A stretch of 64,000 bases of DNA from Merluccius polli (lineage: Eukaryota > Chordata > Actinopteri > Gadiformes > Merlucciidae). Location of the stretch: contig JAOPHQ010003521.1 of NCBI GenBank assembly GCA_030340625.1, positions 1-64,000 of the forward strand, given 5' to 3'. Made by a program: the position numbers and the translations under genes. How positions within the stretch are numbered: the first letter of the stretch is position 1; every line of letters begins with the position of its first letter. This document shows, piece by piece, positions 37,791-50,000 of this stretch. The notes below the pieces were generated by a model, which saw nothing but the letters and a program-made list of their open reading frames with translations, ran no database searches and was not told the origin of the DNA.

Positions 37791-39075
37791 TCCACGACAG
37801 CAGTATACTGCTCATTACCAGGGAAAATAACCCTGAACCCTATGGAGGGTTTTACACTGTGGCAGCCGCTTATATTCAGAACGGGACAGAATAAATAAAT
37901 TGATTTAGAGAGGGGGGGAAACCCAGGGTTGATTGACTAATCCATGAGTGGATTAGGTTTTATTCTTCAGACACTTGGTTTAAATAATTATGAACTAGTG
38001 ATGGCTGTACAATTTGTATACACTAACTACTACCATGTACACCTGTCAGCAATGCAGGCTCATTAGCTCATTCCAAGTGTGTGTATAAAGAGAAATACCC
38101 TGTATTGTTGACCACAGTTGCATAATTTCTACCCCATCTAGAATGATACCAGTACTAAACCAGATCTTCACTGATTAGAACTCATTGCATTCTCATGCAC
38201 GTCTCCTGCTGGTGGATAAAGACTGTATGGACTTGTAGTCCTAACAAAACTAGGACCCTTATCCGCATTTCTTCTGATGTCGGAGGAGACAGACAAAACT
38301 GCACGCTTGGTTTTCCTAACGAGTAAACTCTACGTGTGAACCAGTCCCTAGCTATCAGCCCAGACATGTTCTACACACTAAATCCTGGCAACAAACACAA
38401 CAACTGCTCCTCCAAGACAGACTCAGGCGAAGTGTGGAGGAAGAGGTGACACTTCCCCCCCCCCCCCCCCCTCTTCCATCAGAAGACAGAAAGACAGACG
38501 GCCATCTGGGGAAACACTGGCTAGTTAGCGAGATTAAGAGCTGGTTGTGGTTCATTTAGAATATATATTTTGTATTATCTATTAAGTCAATCCAGTCAGT
38601 CCGTCAGTCAGTCATCATCAATGGAGATCAAGGATAATAGAGAATATGATTTGCACAACTGTTGAATAATCCAATCAATCAGTTAGGGTAACTGACCGCT
38701 TAATCTATGAGCCAATCAATGAATTCAATGCATCTTGATACGCTGGTAGATTTGTCTGGAACAGCGAGACAGTTACACATTCTTGTATCTTTTACGTCTG
38801 TGGTTCACTGTTTGCAATGTAGTAACACACACACATGTGCCACTGGGACTGCCATCAGCTAAGGGGCTGAATGTACACACACTGACACACTGTCACTATC
38901 CCTAGATACTGCAATAAACCGCATGTACGCTCAATTAATATTTATAGGAAAGCCTCTCTGTGTGTCTTGATATGCTGTCCGTTGTGTGCGCATTTATTTT
39001 CCGCCACCACCACCACATTATAGTTATACGGTCCTAGTTGTGCCAAAGCGATAGATCATGGACTGTGTTCAATAT
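37791..39075. other. Non-coding DNA
   Basis: A C run at 38455-38472 and AGTCAGTCCGTCAGTCAGTC at 38594. Otherwise unique. Confidence 0.45.
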
Positions 39076-39079
39076 GGAC

Positions 39080-39650
39080 AGCTCTCTCTCTCTCTCTGTC
39101 TCTCTGTCTCTCTCCTTCAGTGCCGTCAATGAGTCTGTGTGCTGTCGGAGTGGGTGGGGGGGTGTGGTGGGTGGGTGTGTGTGTTGGTTGCGGGGGGTAG
39201 AGCGATGCACTCGGAAAAAGGAGCGATCCTTATTTTGATTTCCTCGTGCGCACACTCGGCGTCCGGAGTGAGCACTCATGTGGGCGACTGAGCGCCTGTT
39301 CGCCGCGCCGACGGTGGCTCTTATCTGCCGGCCCCTCCCCCGGCATAGCCGGGAGACGGGGAAGAAAATTTGCTGTTGAATCATCTGTCGGAGATGCATG
39401 TGTGTGTTCGGGTGCATAATTGTGTTTACCGAGTGGAGGGTAGTCTTTCATGTGGAGGAGATAAGTGGGTGATTTGTGGAACGCTCCGTGGCCTCTCTCT
39501 CCCTCTCAGGTCTCTCCCTCTGCCTCAGGTCTGGGATCTCTCTCTCTCTCCCTCTCTCTCTCCCCCCCCCCCCCCCCCACACTGCCTCACCTCCTCCACC
39601 ACCCATATACCTCGCTCTCTCTCCCTCTTGCTCTCTATATGTAGCACGAC

Positions 39651-39685
<35 letters not shown>
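39080..39685. repeat. CT-rich repeats and C run
   Basis: (CT)n at 39080-39118, 39537-39580 (ending in 16 C) and 39653-39683, with GC-rich unique sequence at 39240-39370. Confidence 0.85.
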
Positions 39686-39755
39686 GCTGATGCTAGCCTA
39701 AACGTCAGTGTTATGATGAAGGAAGGCTGTTGGTAATGGCTTTCTGCCTTGCTTT

Positions 39756-39757
<2 letters not shown>

Positions 39758-39799
<42 letters not shown>

Positions 39800-39835
39800 G
39801 TATGTCTGTGCGTGTGTATGTCTGTGCATGTGTGC
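39758..39835. repeat. (GT)n microsatellite
   Basis: About 18 GT units, then GTGTATGTCTGTGC duplicated. Confidence 0.93.
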
Positions 39836-40631
39836 CAAGTGACGTCCTCGTGGCTAAAGTCATTACTGTGTAATATTGACGAATCATATCAGTTATTAAT
39901 TTCAACTAAGGCAAACACACACATAAACACAATGATGAAAAGTATGTATTTTCCAGGTTTGTCTATTGAGATATTTCCCTCAATTTCCGATTTTTCAATA
40001 CAAACTCCCTGCGGAAAGATGTTGAGTTTAATGCTGCCTTAATAAACCGCCGTGTACTCGAGAAAAATATGCGACATGTCAGTTTGTTTATGACTGTTAT
40101 ACTCCCTCCGAGATGAAGTGACAGCCCGTCAAACCCCGAGGGGGACTGTGGTGTCACAGTGGAGGAGAATCGGATAAAGGATAAAGTAAAGAGGAACACT
40201 GCAGAATATCAACAAGCACTGTAATAACAGTATGCGCCACGCTGACTGTCACAAACAAGAAATATGTGCATAACATAATGTGTGCTGTGAGGCGTATGGA
40301 TAGAGATATATGTCGATATGTCGTCATCACAAATGGCCGTATTGCAGTTCTCTCTTCTGGTTCTAGTGAGAGTTGCTTTTAAAAATCACACAGCTACCTG
40401 CATGAGTGTATTTATTTACGCTTTAATTGTGATTTTCTTTTTAATATTTTGATCAAAATCCAATGAAGCTGGTTTGGTTGGGCAGCGTCTAGACTAGTGA
40501 ATCTAGTGACACAAACATAAATATGTGATACCCTGCGGTGTGCAAGTCTGGTCTTAGTTTAATCTGGGAAATGGCCTGCAATTCAACTATCTCTTTAACA
40601 CTTCCTGTTGCCTTTTTAAATGTATTGTACA
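39836..40631. other. Non-coding DNA
   Basis: Unique sequence; nothing recognised. Confidence 0.45.
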
Positions 40632-40632
40632 G

Positions 40633-40667
<35 letters not shown>

Positions 40668-40668
40668 G
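40632..40668. repeat. (GTT)n trinucleotide repeat
   Basis: Twelve uninterrupted GTT units. Confidence 0.95.
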
Positions 40669-41514
40669 CCTTTAGAGACTAGCAGGTGTATTTACCTACG
40701 TGGCCCTGTGTTCATTTCTAAAGGTAGGGTAAGTTGAACCAGTAAGCATGTTGAGCCATGGGGATGTCTGCCCACCCCCCAAAGGTGATTTACTTAGTTG
40801 TTCTATAGACTGCTGGGCTACGCTCCAAAAAGCAGTGTGCAGGGATTTCCGCATCACTGGCGCATTCAGTAATTAGTGTTGTTTATATTCTGCTCTGGTG
40901 CTAAAGTAAATACAGACTGGAACCAGGGTCGTCCTGGTCCTGTGCTTTTGTTGTTACAACACTATCACAAATTCCTTCTTTTTTTACACAAATAGAAAAC
41001 CAGTTACAAAAATAGCAATAGCACAACCAGGTCTTATTTAAGACGTGTGTCAGATTAAAAAGGTCTGAACAATATCAATTATTACCGTGCAAACACCTTC
41101 ATTTATGCAATCGATGGCGCAGTGATACAATCCCAGGCTGTGATTTTCCCTCTGTGTTTGATCCCCCAGCGAGAGAGAAGACAGTTAGCTTAAAAAGGAG
41201 GTGTTGGGGATGGTGGAAGTGGTGGTGGTGGTTGTGCTTGGGGGGAATTAATAGAGATGAAAGCAGGAAAACAAGACTCCTTGCCAGGGCTGTATGCAGA
41301 GGGAATACTGGAAGAGCTATGGCTTTGATCAGCATGGCGGGAAGTGAAAGAGTTTAGACGCGAGTCGAGTTCTCCGTCTTCGCTTTGGAAGGTGCGTGTA
41401 TGTGTCTGTGTTTGTTTTGGTGTGTGCACGTAACCGTGACACCTCTCATCCAACACTACTCAGGCATAAATAAAATATGCAAAGAGGGGAAGGAAAGAGG
41501 AGGGATGGAGGTGT
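40669..41514. other. Non-coding DNA
   Basis: A GGTGGTGGTGG patch at 41210-41232; otherwise unique. Confidence 0.45.
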
Positions 41515-41690
41515 ACAAGATAGTCTAGTCAGTAGTTAGGGTGTCTGACTCTCAGCCGAGGAACCCCGATTTCTGTCTACCTGTAGGCATTCTTGAGCAA
41601 TATACTCTAATCCCTACCCGCTCCTTAAATAAATATTCTCTGTAAGTCCCTTTGGAAAAAAGAGTCTGCTAAATGACTAAATAGTAAAAT
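41515..41690 (+). mobile_element. tRNA-derived SINE
   Basis: TCTACCTGTAGGCATTCTTGAGCAA and the tail TGTAAGTCCCTTTGGAAAAA with GAGTCTGCTAAATGACTAAA match the other SINE copies. The B box is worn (a few bases are deleted before CCCCGATT). Confidence 0.7.
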
Positions 41691-42635
41691 AGACGTAGAT
41701 GTAGAGAAGGGAAGGAAGGAGTGTAATTTTCTTGTGTTGTCACGTGTAATTTTCTGTTCCTCTTCTGCACCCGTGACATCCGCGTGTTTCCCCCTCCTAG
41801 AGCCAGGCGCATGTTGCTGGCATGCAGCTTCATTTCCCTGCCAGGTCCATTTGCATCAAAGCAGAGGCGGGGGTGTCCCCAGTGGTCTCAAGCCAGTATC
41901 CGTTGCCCCCTGCCTATCACTCCTCTCCCATCCACATCCAGGTTGTCAGGGGCGACAGAGGGAAATAACTAAATAAATAAATGACAACACTTCGGGGGGA
42001 ATTCATAGAGTGAGCCATGTCCATGTGGCGTGTCGCGGCCTACGTGGCGTGTGACGGGCCACACACTCTTCTGGGGAGGTGGCCACGAGAGGGCGTGGAG
42101 CATTGCTGTTGCTAGGAGATGGGAGCGGTTGGAAGCCAAATCATAGCTGATCATAGCTGCCGAGACTGCCACTCTTTCATTTCATTCCGACTTTTTACCT
42201 ATTGGCTAAGTAGTCTGAGCTGGTGCCAGCAGCTCTCTCCTCAGTGCAGGAAAAACCTCTTCCAATGATTAGCGATCAGCATTGCGAGAAAAACACTTAA
42301 TCAACACTGCATTAACAAACATTGGCGCCTGTTTTTGTTTCCATGTTTCAGATGTAGAAGAATCTACAGATGTTATCTGTGTTGTCATAATAATTCACAG
42401 GTTTGAGGTGATACCGCTGAAATTCTCAAATGTTGAATCATGCTTAATTTCATGTTAAATGCAATCTGCAGGTGATTTCCCTTGCAATATTGATGAGCAC
42501 AACACACACACAGGCTGCCAGCATCACAGCTGCAATCACTGTACAAAGAAATGATAATGTTATCAAGGACCCCATTACTGTGAGCTTTCAGTCTTTCAGT
42601 CCAAACCAATCGAACTAGAAGCAGAGGGAAATCAT
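41691..42635. other. Non-coding DNA
   Basis: GC-richer at 41760-42120, including TGGCGTGTCGCGGCCTACG followed by TGGCGTGTGACGGGCC as a diverged direct repeat near 42025. No gene. Confidence 0.45.
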
Positions 42636-42637
42636 GA

Positions 42638-42665
42638 CTGTGTGTGTGTGTGTTTAAATATGTTT

Positions 42666-42743
<78 letters not shown>

Positions 42744-42770
42744 GTGTGTCCGTTCATGTGTACCTAAATA

Positions 42771-42803
<33 letters not shown>

Positions 42804-42875
42804 CTCAGTGTGTTTGTATGTGTGTGTGCGTGTCTCAGTGTGTGTGTGTGTGTGTGCGTGTGTGTGCATGCAACC
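42638..42875. repeat. Long (GT)n complex
   Basis: Pure GT at 42668-42738 and 42771-42797, with imperfect GTGTGTCTCAGT repeats to 42875. Confidence 0.95.
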
Positions 42876-43197
42876 ATGCATGTGCTGAACGGGGCACTGC
42901 TTCAAATCAGCAAAAAAAAGAATCGAGTGGCAATTTATCCTCCTGCTTGATGAAGCGGTGATGGAAAGCCTGAGAGTGGCTCAAGACCATTTTCACTCTA
43001 CATGCTATTCCACGCTAGAGAGCTAAGACGTGGTGGTTTGCACTGTTTATTAGCATGTGAAAGTGCTAAAGGCTGCTGTTGTCTTTCGTGACAATAATAG
43101 TTTAACACATGGCCTCGCCAACATATAAGCTTGTTACCTTACTGTATATTAGCTTGCTAACAAACATGAGCTTTCTAAACCAAAGCTAACAATTTGT

Positions 43198-43420
43198 ATT
43201 AAAGGAATAACTCACTCCAAAAGTACATTTATGTCAATTATGGGTTAAAACATGGTAAGTATTAGAGGAGTACATAGATGTCATTATCTGTATCTATCTG
43301 TTCAATTAACAAAATTGACGATGTAACTAATAGATCTGGCGATGCATCTGTATTCGGATAGCAGAATCCCAGATACCAGAAGTGGGCGTGGTTTATACCG
43401 GAAGTCACATTAATTTGGTC
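43198..43420 (+). mobile_element. Fragments of DNA transposon ends
   Basis: TTAAAGGAATAACTCACTCC at 43198 resembles TTAA-inserting elements. From 43257, ATTATCTGTATCTATCTGTT and GAAGTGGGCGTGG..ACCGGAAGT resemble the left part of the outer hAT at 51014. The right ends were not identified. Confidence 0.35.
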
Positions 43421-44511
43421 ACATTTTTCTCACCTAATATTCATTGGCAATGCAATTTGTGTGCCTTCAAAGCATTACATTGATTTAATTTTAGCATATA
43501 ATTAATTATAAAATATATTTCCACATCCTCATACTGTAGCCTACTTTTCATCTCTTTTCACCTTTCTCTCATTTTGATGTATAGGTTGCGGGGGTTTGAA
43601 AGAAATCCAGCTGCCACACCAGGCTTTTGTCTCGCTAACTCCTGCACCTGACTCGTGGGGGCGACTTCAGAATAGCGATCACTAATGTGTAGTAAATTAA
43701 ATGACTAGTGAAACCAAGTGAAACAAAGTCCTATGTTGCAAACAGAATGGGCGTTTTTATCTTGTGGCCATCCACAGTGAATCGAAGTGAATAAACATAA
43801 TGGTTGACGCACAGACATGTCAATCATCCTTTTTCGAATAACACAAGCAACTTTGGGTAGAAGAAATATCCATTTCCATTACATTATTTGTACTACATCC
43901 CTAGTAAATATGTGTCAAAAAACAATGTTGGGCAGCCTCTGAGTACTCCCCCAGCTAAAACAGCAAAGCGTAACGCACTTTGAGGGGTCGGAGATAGGAA
44001 TTAACATGGAAGCACTTGTTCTGTAAGTCATTGCAAATTATCTAGCGGATCAAATACAACATTATCCAAATGACATACTTGTCTACAACACGGTTGCAAT
44101 TACTGCTTATCGCCATACGAGTCGCCAAAGAGAACGAATCTTGGAGATTGCCAATGCTACCCACCGGGACTTTCACGGCTGATTGCCCCTTCCACTCCCC
44201 GCTTTAGATCGCTTTATTACGGATTGTGAATATCTGTTGAACATCCAATATCTTATCAACTCTAAACTACATTGGATACAATTTGTATTTCTCTAACCCT
44301 ATGCAATGCATTTAATCTAGAATGCCGACTGTACATATACATATTAAATGATGTCACATTGTAATAAAAAATAAGAAACACAGCATTTATCACATTTATT
44401 AAGGCATGATCTATATTGGCAGTCAAAGGGATGTTGCTATGCATGCATGCTAGCTGGTGTAAGCGTGATATCGCGATTCAGTGAGTTTTGTATTTGTGCA
44501 TATCATACACT

Positions 44512-45060
44512 TAAAGGTAGGGTGGATGATGTTTTCCTGCAGCATTTTTTACCATATTGCTTAAAATCTCCTTCACACACAGATTGAAACCAATGAATTA
44601 AATGATATGACACATACACCGCAAAAAAATAGTCATCTGTGGGATGTGCAGGACTGAAAAAACTCCATCCAATCATTATGAGCGTTACGTTCAAGATGTT
44701 TGGATGGTGACTTGTCTATCAAACTCAACTGCCATTTGTCCCTCCCCCCTCCCTCCTCTGCGCGTACTCCTCTTCGGGCACGAACGAATCGCGCGCCCTC
44801 AGAGGCTTGGCTACTGGCTGGTTAGCTGCATATCAGATAGCACGAGCTGCTGAAAGAAAACAAATTATATAGTTATAAGTAAAATACAAGTGTAGCACTC
44901 GTGAACCCTCGGGAACAAGCGCTGCGTGTTCCTGTACTCTGGAGGCGTGGCTTCGGGGGGGGGGGGGCCGAGGAAAGGGGTTTGGAAAAGACGGGAAAAT
45001 GACATGCAAAGGAACTGATTTGTTTTTGGTGAAATCAAGAGAAACAGCACCCCCTATTGT
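44512..45060 (+). mobile_element. Possible 'TTAAAGGTAGGGT' DNA element
   Basis: Starts TTAAAGGTAGGGTGGATGAT and later contains GGAGGCGTGGCTTCGGGG and CAGCACCCCCTATTG, an order I recall from a common fish repeat. The right terminus is not seen, so the extent is a guess. Confidence 0.35.
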
Positions 45061-46385
45061 TCATAAATAAATTATCACAGTTAACCAAATGGGCTGATCA
45101 TTGTGAGCCCCCGCGCATATCTTCGATTTAACATTGAACTAGTGTCAAGTGATTGACGCGTGTGACTGATTATACATGTGGCAGACCCACTCAATTTGTG
45201 TTAATTGGGTAAAAATGTACTCAGTCCGTTAAGTCCGAAGACGGCGAAACTACCCAAAAAAGAGAGAAAAATAAACATCTAGTGATTGAATAGTGTGAAG
45301 TATTGTGTGTGACATGTGAAAAGCAAAGTACATTTAAAGGACGACACCGGTCTGAGTTTGTTGGTAACATTGGGTTTAATGAAGCCAGGAGAGACGGTTA
45401 CAATGGTCTATTTACTTTCCATTTCCACTGCGATAGTTGGTTTTACAACAGATAATTTAACTTTAGACGCCCATCATTTTTAAACAGCTTGATAGATATT
45501 ATTGTTCAGCTGAAAATGATGATTAAATTAAATATATTATAATTGCATATCCGTGGCATTAGTGTAAAACGCAGGTGGCACTAGCCATTAAGCTCAAGGG
45601 AGCGTCATTCAATTACAAGCGAAAAAACAAAACAAAGTCACTCAAAAATAAATCACAAATAATTTCACTGCCTCTATAATAGTTCATATTGGGTGATACT
45701 ATTGTTGTCTTTGGGGAAAATAAAAAGCCAGGCGGCTATGCTGTCTATCTCCACAATTCACCAGACTTAAATTATATGGTGATGAACCTGTTGAGGTATT
45801 AGACTTTTTTTTTTTAGCCCATCACCCAACTTCAGCACCAGCCACCACTGGTTATAGAACATTATATTGTTAGGGGGACTTAGTCCTTTAATACTGTTTG
45901 CCTCTTCAGGCAAAATCGTTTAGCTAATGTGTTTGTTTTTTGAACATGGTAAATTAGCCGAAAGTATTGACAAAATACTAATAGTCAAGTTGTTTCATGT
46001 CACTGGTGCCCATCCCAGTTTCCTTTGCTCTAATTACGGTAAAACACAGAGCAACAGAAATGTTTAATTAACAACAAGTCAACAAAAGGAGAACAGCAAA
46101 ATATCAGACTATGGTCGCAAGCTGAACTTTTAACTGAACTTTTTTTTTTACTAAATTACATTGAATGCAGGGAAACTATTAAATTAAACTATATAAATGA
46201 TAACAAAGATATCTATTTAAAGATCAGTGACTTCCCTCTGGCTACAGTTGAACTGGTGCGTGCAGATAATGAAAACATTCACCAGTAGTGTAGTGAATAA
46301 CATATGAACCCCCTGGAACAAAGAAACCAAATCATCTTTCCTGATTAAACGGTTGCATGGCTTGGGAAACCCCTCCCACCGTGTG
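45061..46385. other. AT-rich non-coding DNA
   Basis: No gene, array or transposon terminus recognised. Confidence 0.45.
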
Positions 46386-46387
46386 CG

Positions 46388-46445
<58 letters not shown>
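46388..46445. repeat. (CA)n microsatellite
   Basis: About 27 units after a GCGCACG start. Confidence 0.96.
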
Positions 46446-46447
<2 letters not shown>

Positions 46448-46990
46448 ACCTATATGCATCAAATGGGGAAAAACAGCCTCAATTTATCTGCCTCGATTGA
46501 ACACGCATGAAAAAAGCTGAACAAGCAAAAGGCAGTAGGAGGAAATGCATTACTTTGCTTCACTGTAGACTACTCATTCATATGTGAAATGTGCATAGGG
46601 AGCTACATGCGGGTGCAGGGTTTCATACTTGCACCCTGGCGTTTTCTGTCTTCTCTGGCACCTAAACATGCTCACCCCTTCACCTCACCTATAATATCAC
46701 ACTCACACACCCATTGATGACATTGAGCCGCAGCAGGTTGGATCTCAGCTACACTCAGATTTCCCTTTAAAGCTCATTCGCATTTCTGTGAAATATTGCC
46801 CTGCGAGTCATCTAGAAATCGAATAACACAGGCCGAGGAGGAGAGGTGCTTCACGTGAGTTTCCATAAGCACATACAGTGATTGTTATAAGAAAACAACA
46901 CAGAACAACAGACAATGGCACAAGATCCGCATTGCCAATCATAGGTACTCAGTTATATTCGGAATACTTGTACTTGCTTTTGAAAACCAA

Positions 46991-47125
46991 ATTTCGGTGC
47001 ATCCCTTAGTATCACAGAAATTCAAAATGTATCATTGTAATGTTAATCCGTATTGTTTCTTATCAGCACTATCAGTACTATTTGTACTGGCTTCTGCAAA
47101 AAAACGGTTATTGGTGCATCCCGAA
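46991..47125. mobile_element. Two solo hAT-like ends ('GGTGCATCCC')
   Basis: TTTCGGTGCATCCCTTA at 46991 and TATTGGTGCATCCCGAA at about 47110 both resemble the inverse of the common fish hAT end TAGGGATGCACCGA. They are in the same orientation, about 120 bp apart, with similar sequence between (TGTACTTGCTTTTGAAAACC versus TGTACTGGCTTCTGCAAAAA). They are therefore a direct duplication of an element end. Confidence 0.5.
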
Positions 47126-48281
47126 TACTTTGTCCTAGTTACTGTGTTCACTAGTAGCGTGTTTGTTTACTGTGGTGGGAGAGAACAGACGGTGCTGTAT
47201 AGAAGACCGTTCATTTCACATTTCGCTTTAAAAAAATGTGTCAGTTACAATACAACAAACAGCTGCTTGTCTAAGTGTTCCTCTGGCACTGGTTTTAAAC
47301 ACTCAGTGGGGGAACAGATTATACATAAAGTCTTAGAAGGTATAAAATGTTTTACAGTATGCTGGCATTGACTGCTGGTATAACTGAGAGATAAGAGATT
47401 ATATTTAAATGCAAACACACACACACAGTGTGTTTTATATGTATGTGTGTGTGTGTGAGTGCACTCGTTTTTGTGACATATGAAGACAATTTTATGACCC
47501 TAGAATGCCCCTAAACCAGAAATCTGAAATGATCTGAAATGTATGTAAATTTCACAATTTTGACTTGAAGTGTGTGAGTGTGTTTATGCTTTTTGCTCAT
47601 CTGTGAATACGCTACCTAGTGGTCAGTTTTGGAACCTTAACACACTTTTAACACACATGCATAGTCATGTGACATACCACGTTTTTGTTCGAGCACTCTC
47701 CAACTTTTTAAGCTAGCATTAGCATTACGTGAATACACATAATCCATGTAATCATAGTCAACTATAAATCTCTCAAATTCCTCAATTAAATATGTAATTT
47801 AGCATCAATTAGCCAGACAAGGTAATGTTACCAAATTAGCTCAAATGATTGAAAAGGACTTGTGCCACAATATTCTCCAAACAGAGCTTGAAGGAGTGCA
47901 TGAGAAATGAAGACTACAACTACAGAGATAGTTATTCTCTAAACTGTTGTTAAATGTAAGTGTTCTTGACCACAAATCTTACTTAGCACGATATATTTTT
48001 TTCTGGAATTTCTATTATAATGATGGTTGATTGATTGATTGATTGTTCAGTACAGATAATTTTATTTGTGGACCTTACAGTAGTCCTATTATAATTATTT
48101 TATATAAATATAAATTATTTATAAGAAATTATTTATAAATAACAGTATTTATCTTTGAAGGTGTTAAGGTAGCTTACAGTAGCCTATTGTGATTGCAGTT
48201 ACACAGGGTTTGCACTGATCGGTTAGCCTAAGTAATAAGCTAATGAGATACTGCATTAGTAAGAATGGGCAATTGAAGAGC
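47126..48281. other. Non-coding DNA upstream of the SET pseudogene
   Basis: Contains CACACAC..GTGTGTG inverted simple repeats at 47415-47458 and TTGATTGATTGATTG at 48029. No clear promoter or 5' exon of the SET gene was found, though one may exist. Confidence 0.4.
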
Positions 48282-48381
48282 ATGTCAAAAAGGAGAGCCA
48301 GACAGGCTGAGGCTATTCAGTTTATTTTTCCCGGAAGTGACAAGCCTTGTTATAAGGTCAAATGGATCAATGACTATAAAG

Positions 48382-48566
48382 GTATATTATACACACACTC
48401 TACACATGTTGGGTCATACCATATTGGGATGTCATCTGAAACACATTCAAGTCTTACACAGCCTAAGCACAAAATGAGGACATGACAACAGAACACATCT
48501 AGAGTCAGGTCTCATGACTTTAAGTTATCCTCCTGTTGTCAAAGAAAGCTCAAAACCCCCAAACTT
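48382..48566 (+). repeat. Left arm of ~185-bp inverted repeat
   Basis: This fills much of the first SET intron. Its sequence (ACACACTCTACAC..TTGGGTCATA..CATATTGGGA..TCATCT..AACACATTCA..CTAGAGTCA..CAAAGAAAGCTCAAAACC) matches the reverse complement of 49822-50000 over nearly its whole length with scattered mismatches and small indels. It is probably one copy of a short interspersed element, or one terminus of a larger one. Confidence 0.75.
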
Positions 48567-49039
48567 ATGTCAATAGATCTTTCCCCTAAATATTAAATCA
48601 TACATATTGATAAGCAGGCTAAATGGGTCTGATAAACTACAATGTATAAACCTAATTTTGACTGTATTACTTGATACCAAGTTGTTAACTTGTGTATCAG
48701 GACGTGGTGTATTTGCCTGTGTACCAATTGAAAAGGGATCCTTTGTCCTCGAGTACCGTGCAGAGTATATCGCAATATGAACGGGACAAGATGCAGGGGA
48801 AGTATACGGAAAAGCAAAATGTTTCTTGTTTGATTTTGAATGGAACAATGGCTCATGGTGGTAAGTAAAGCCTCATAAGACATCAGTTAGTCTCTATATC
48901 ATTATGGGTTTTGTGGAGGAAGCTAAAATCTGTTTCCTTCTTCAATTTTAGCATAGATGCATCCTGCGAAGACGGTTCACTGGGGCAGCTGGTAAATAAT
49001 GCCGACAGGTCCCCAAATTGCAAAATGAAAAGGATGACA

Positions 49040-49162
49040 GTCGGGGCTTGACTGGGAACAAAATTCGGCCCTGGCAATTTTCTCCTGGACTGGCCCACCC
49101 CGGACCTACGACCGACGGGGGGGCGCGCGATCATAACACACCCCGGACATGGGGGGGGGTCC
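49040..49162. mobile_element. ~125-bp insertion inside SET exon 3
   Basis: The SET reading breaks after KMKRM and resumes at KPHLCLFA. The intervening GC-rich segment has long G runs and is not coding-like. AGGAT stands at 49031 and 49163, flanking it as a possible short target duplication. The part CCGGACCTACGACCGACGG followed by CGCGCGATCATAACACACC is, in reverse complement, close to sequence at 57346-57392 inside the palindromic insert. Both are therefore probably fragments of one repeat family, which I cannot name. Confidence 0.55.
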
Positions 49163-49396
49163 AGGATAAACCTCATCTTTGCTTGTTTGCTATTGAAAAC
49201 ATCCAAGCAGAGAGTGAAATAACAGATTATAATGTATAGGATCTGTTAAAGTATTATAAAATGTATACTTATAAATGCCCCTTTCTGCATGTATGTTCTC
49301 ACTCCACTTTCTTTATATACACTGATGATTTTCTCTGTTTTAATTAAATACATTATAATACAGAATATTTCAGGTAATTGTTGTATTTCATTGCAG

Positions 49397-49474
49397 ATAC
49401 CAAGTGGCAAGATCTCAGCTCAACCTTTAGCAGACCCAGAAGTGAGACAGAGAGCCATTTCATCCTTCCAATAG
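49397..49474 (+). pseudogene. Possible linker exon after the SET domain
   Basis: A good acceptor (TTCATTGCAG) precedes an open stretch reading IPSGKISAQPLADPEVRQRA then ISSFQ and a stop. It lies in order between the SET exons and the zinc-finger exons and has coding-like composition. I see no recognisable domain. The assignment rests on position and the acceptor only; no convincing donor is present. Confidence 0.3.
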
Positions 49475-49821
49475 GGTATTACACATTAATTGTAGATTGT
49501 TTCTATTTAAATTAAATGGATGTCTTAGTTCATTCCAATATATAAATTAAATGGCTGTTTGCTGTATATAACAAACACAACAAACTTTTTGTGTAAAATG
49601 TTCATCATGTCAACGTTCCCATAACTTGTTTTTATATCATAGCGTAAAGAAAATTAGCCCTACCATTTGACCGAACTAACCGTCCCTCAAAACATAAAAT
49701 TAATCTTTAGTCTCACTAAATCCTATGTTTTTTCCATTGTTTTGCAATGTTTGCTCATTTAACATACTTAGCAATTTGCATGATTTAATTTCTAGGCCAG
49801 TAGAAACATTTACATTAGTGT

Positions 49822-50000
49822 TGGGGTTTTGAGCTTTCTTTGAGAACAAAAGTAAAACCGAAAGTCAGGAACCTTGACTCTAGATGTGTTCAGTCATCAT
49901 GTCCTCATGCTGTGCAAGACATGAATGTGTTTTAGATGAGGTCCCAATATGTTATGACCCAACAAGTGTAGAGTGTGTGTGATACACGATCCTCATATTG
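49822..50000 (-). repeat. Right arm of ~185-bp inverted repeat
   Basis: This is the inverted partner of 48382-48566, reading GTTTTGAGCTTTCTTTGAGA at its left edge and GTGTAGAGTGTGTGTGATAC at its right edge. Just beyond it, CTCATATTGTTGGGT is echoed by CTCATTTTGTTGGGT near 50693, so a further piece of the same repeat may lie there. The two arms enclose SET exons 2 and 3. Confidence 0.72.

Larger units (their letters stand above)
48282..49237 (+). pseudogene. KMT5A-like SET-domain exons 1-3 (broken)
   Basis: Exon 1 (48282-48381) starts MSKRRARQAEA and ends KVKWINDYKG, with donor G|GTATAT. Exon 2 (48701-48860) continues GRGVFACVPIEKGSFVLEYR, the SET N-terminal GxG and EYR motifs. Exon 3 (48952-49237) has CIDASCEDGSLGQLVNNADR, the cofactor-pocket region, and later PHLCLFAIENIQAESEITDY, the C-terminal SET motif. 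Joining exons 1/2 and 2/3 restores GRGVF and WCIDA exactly. Lesions: exon 2 hits TGA after EYIAI. The conserved stretch YERDKMQGKYTEKQNV lies in another frame before FLFDFEW returns to the first, so two indels are needed. Exon 3 carries about 125 bp of foreign sequence (49040-49162) and ends DYNV-stop where the family has YNYG. An upstream in-frame ATG exists at 48243, but the 48282 ATG better fits the start I expect. The catalytic fold cannot be made from this copy. Confidence 0.72.

Noticed and set aside
37249..37815. Minus-strand open frame of 188 codons
   Set aside because: It begins and ends in GA and TA microsatellites; the central unique part shows no conserved motif.
42638..42961. Val-Cys and Thr-His repeat proteins
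   Set aside because: They are readings of (GT)n; the same holds for 1-89, 16021-16086, 26432-26498, 31620-31698 and 46388-46445.
46997..47371. 124-codon frame with hydrophobic stretch
   Set aside because: It begins within a hAT-like end, has no recognisable motif and no splice or promoter context.
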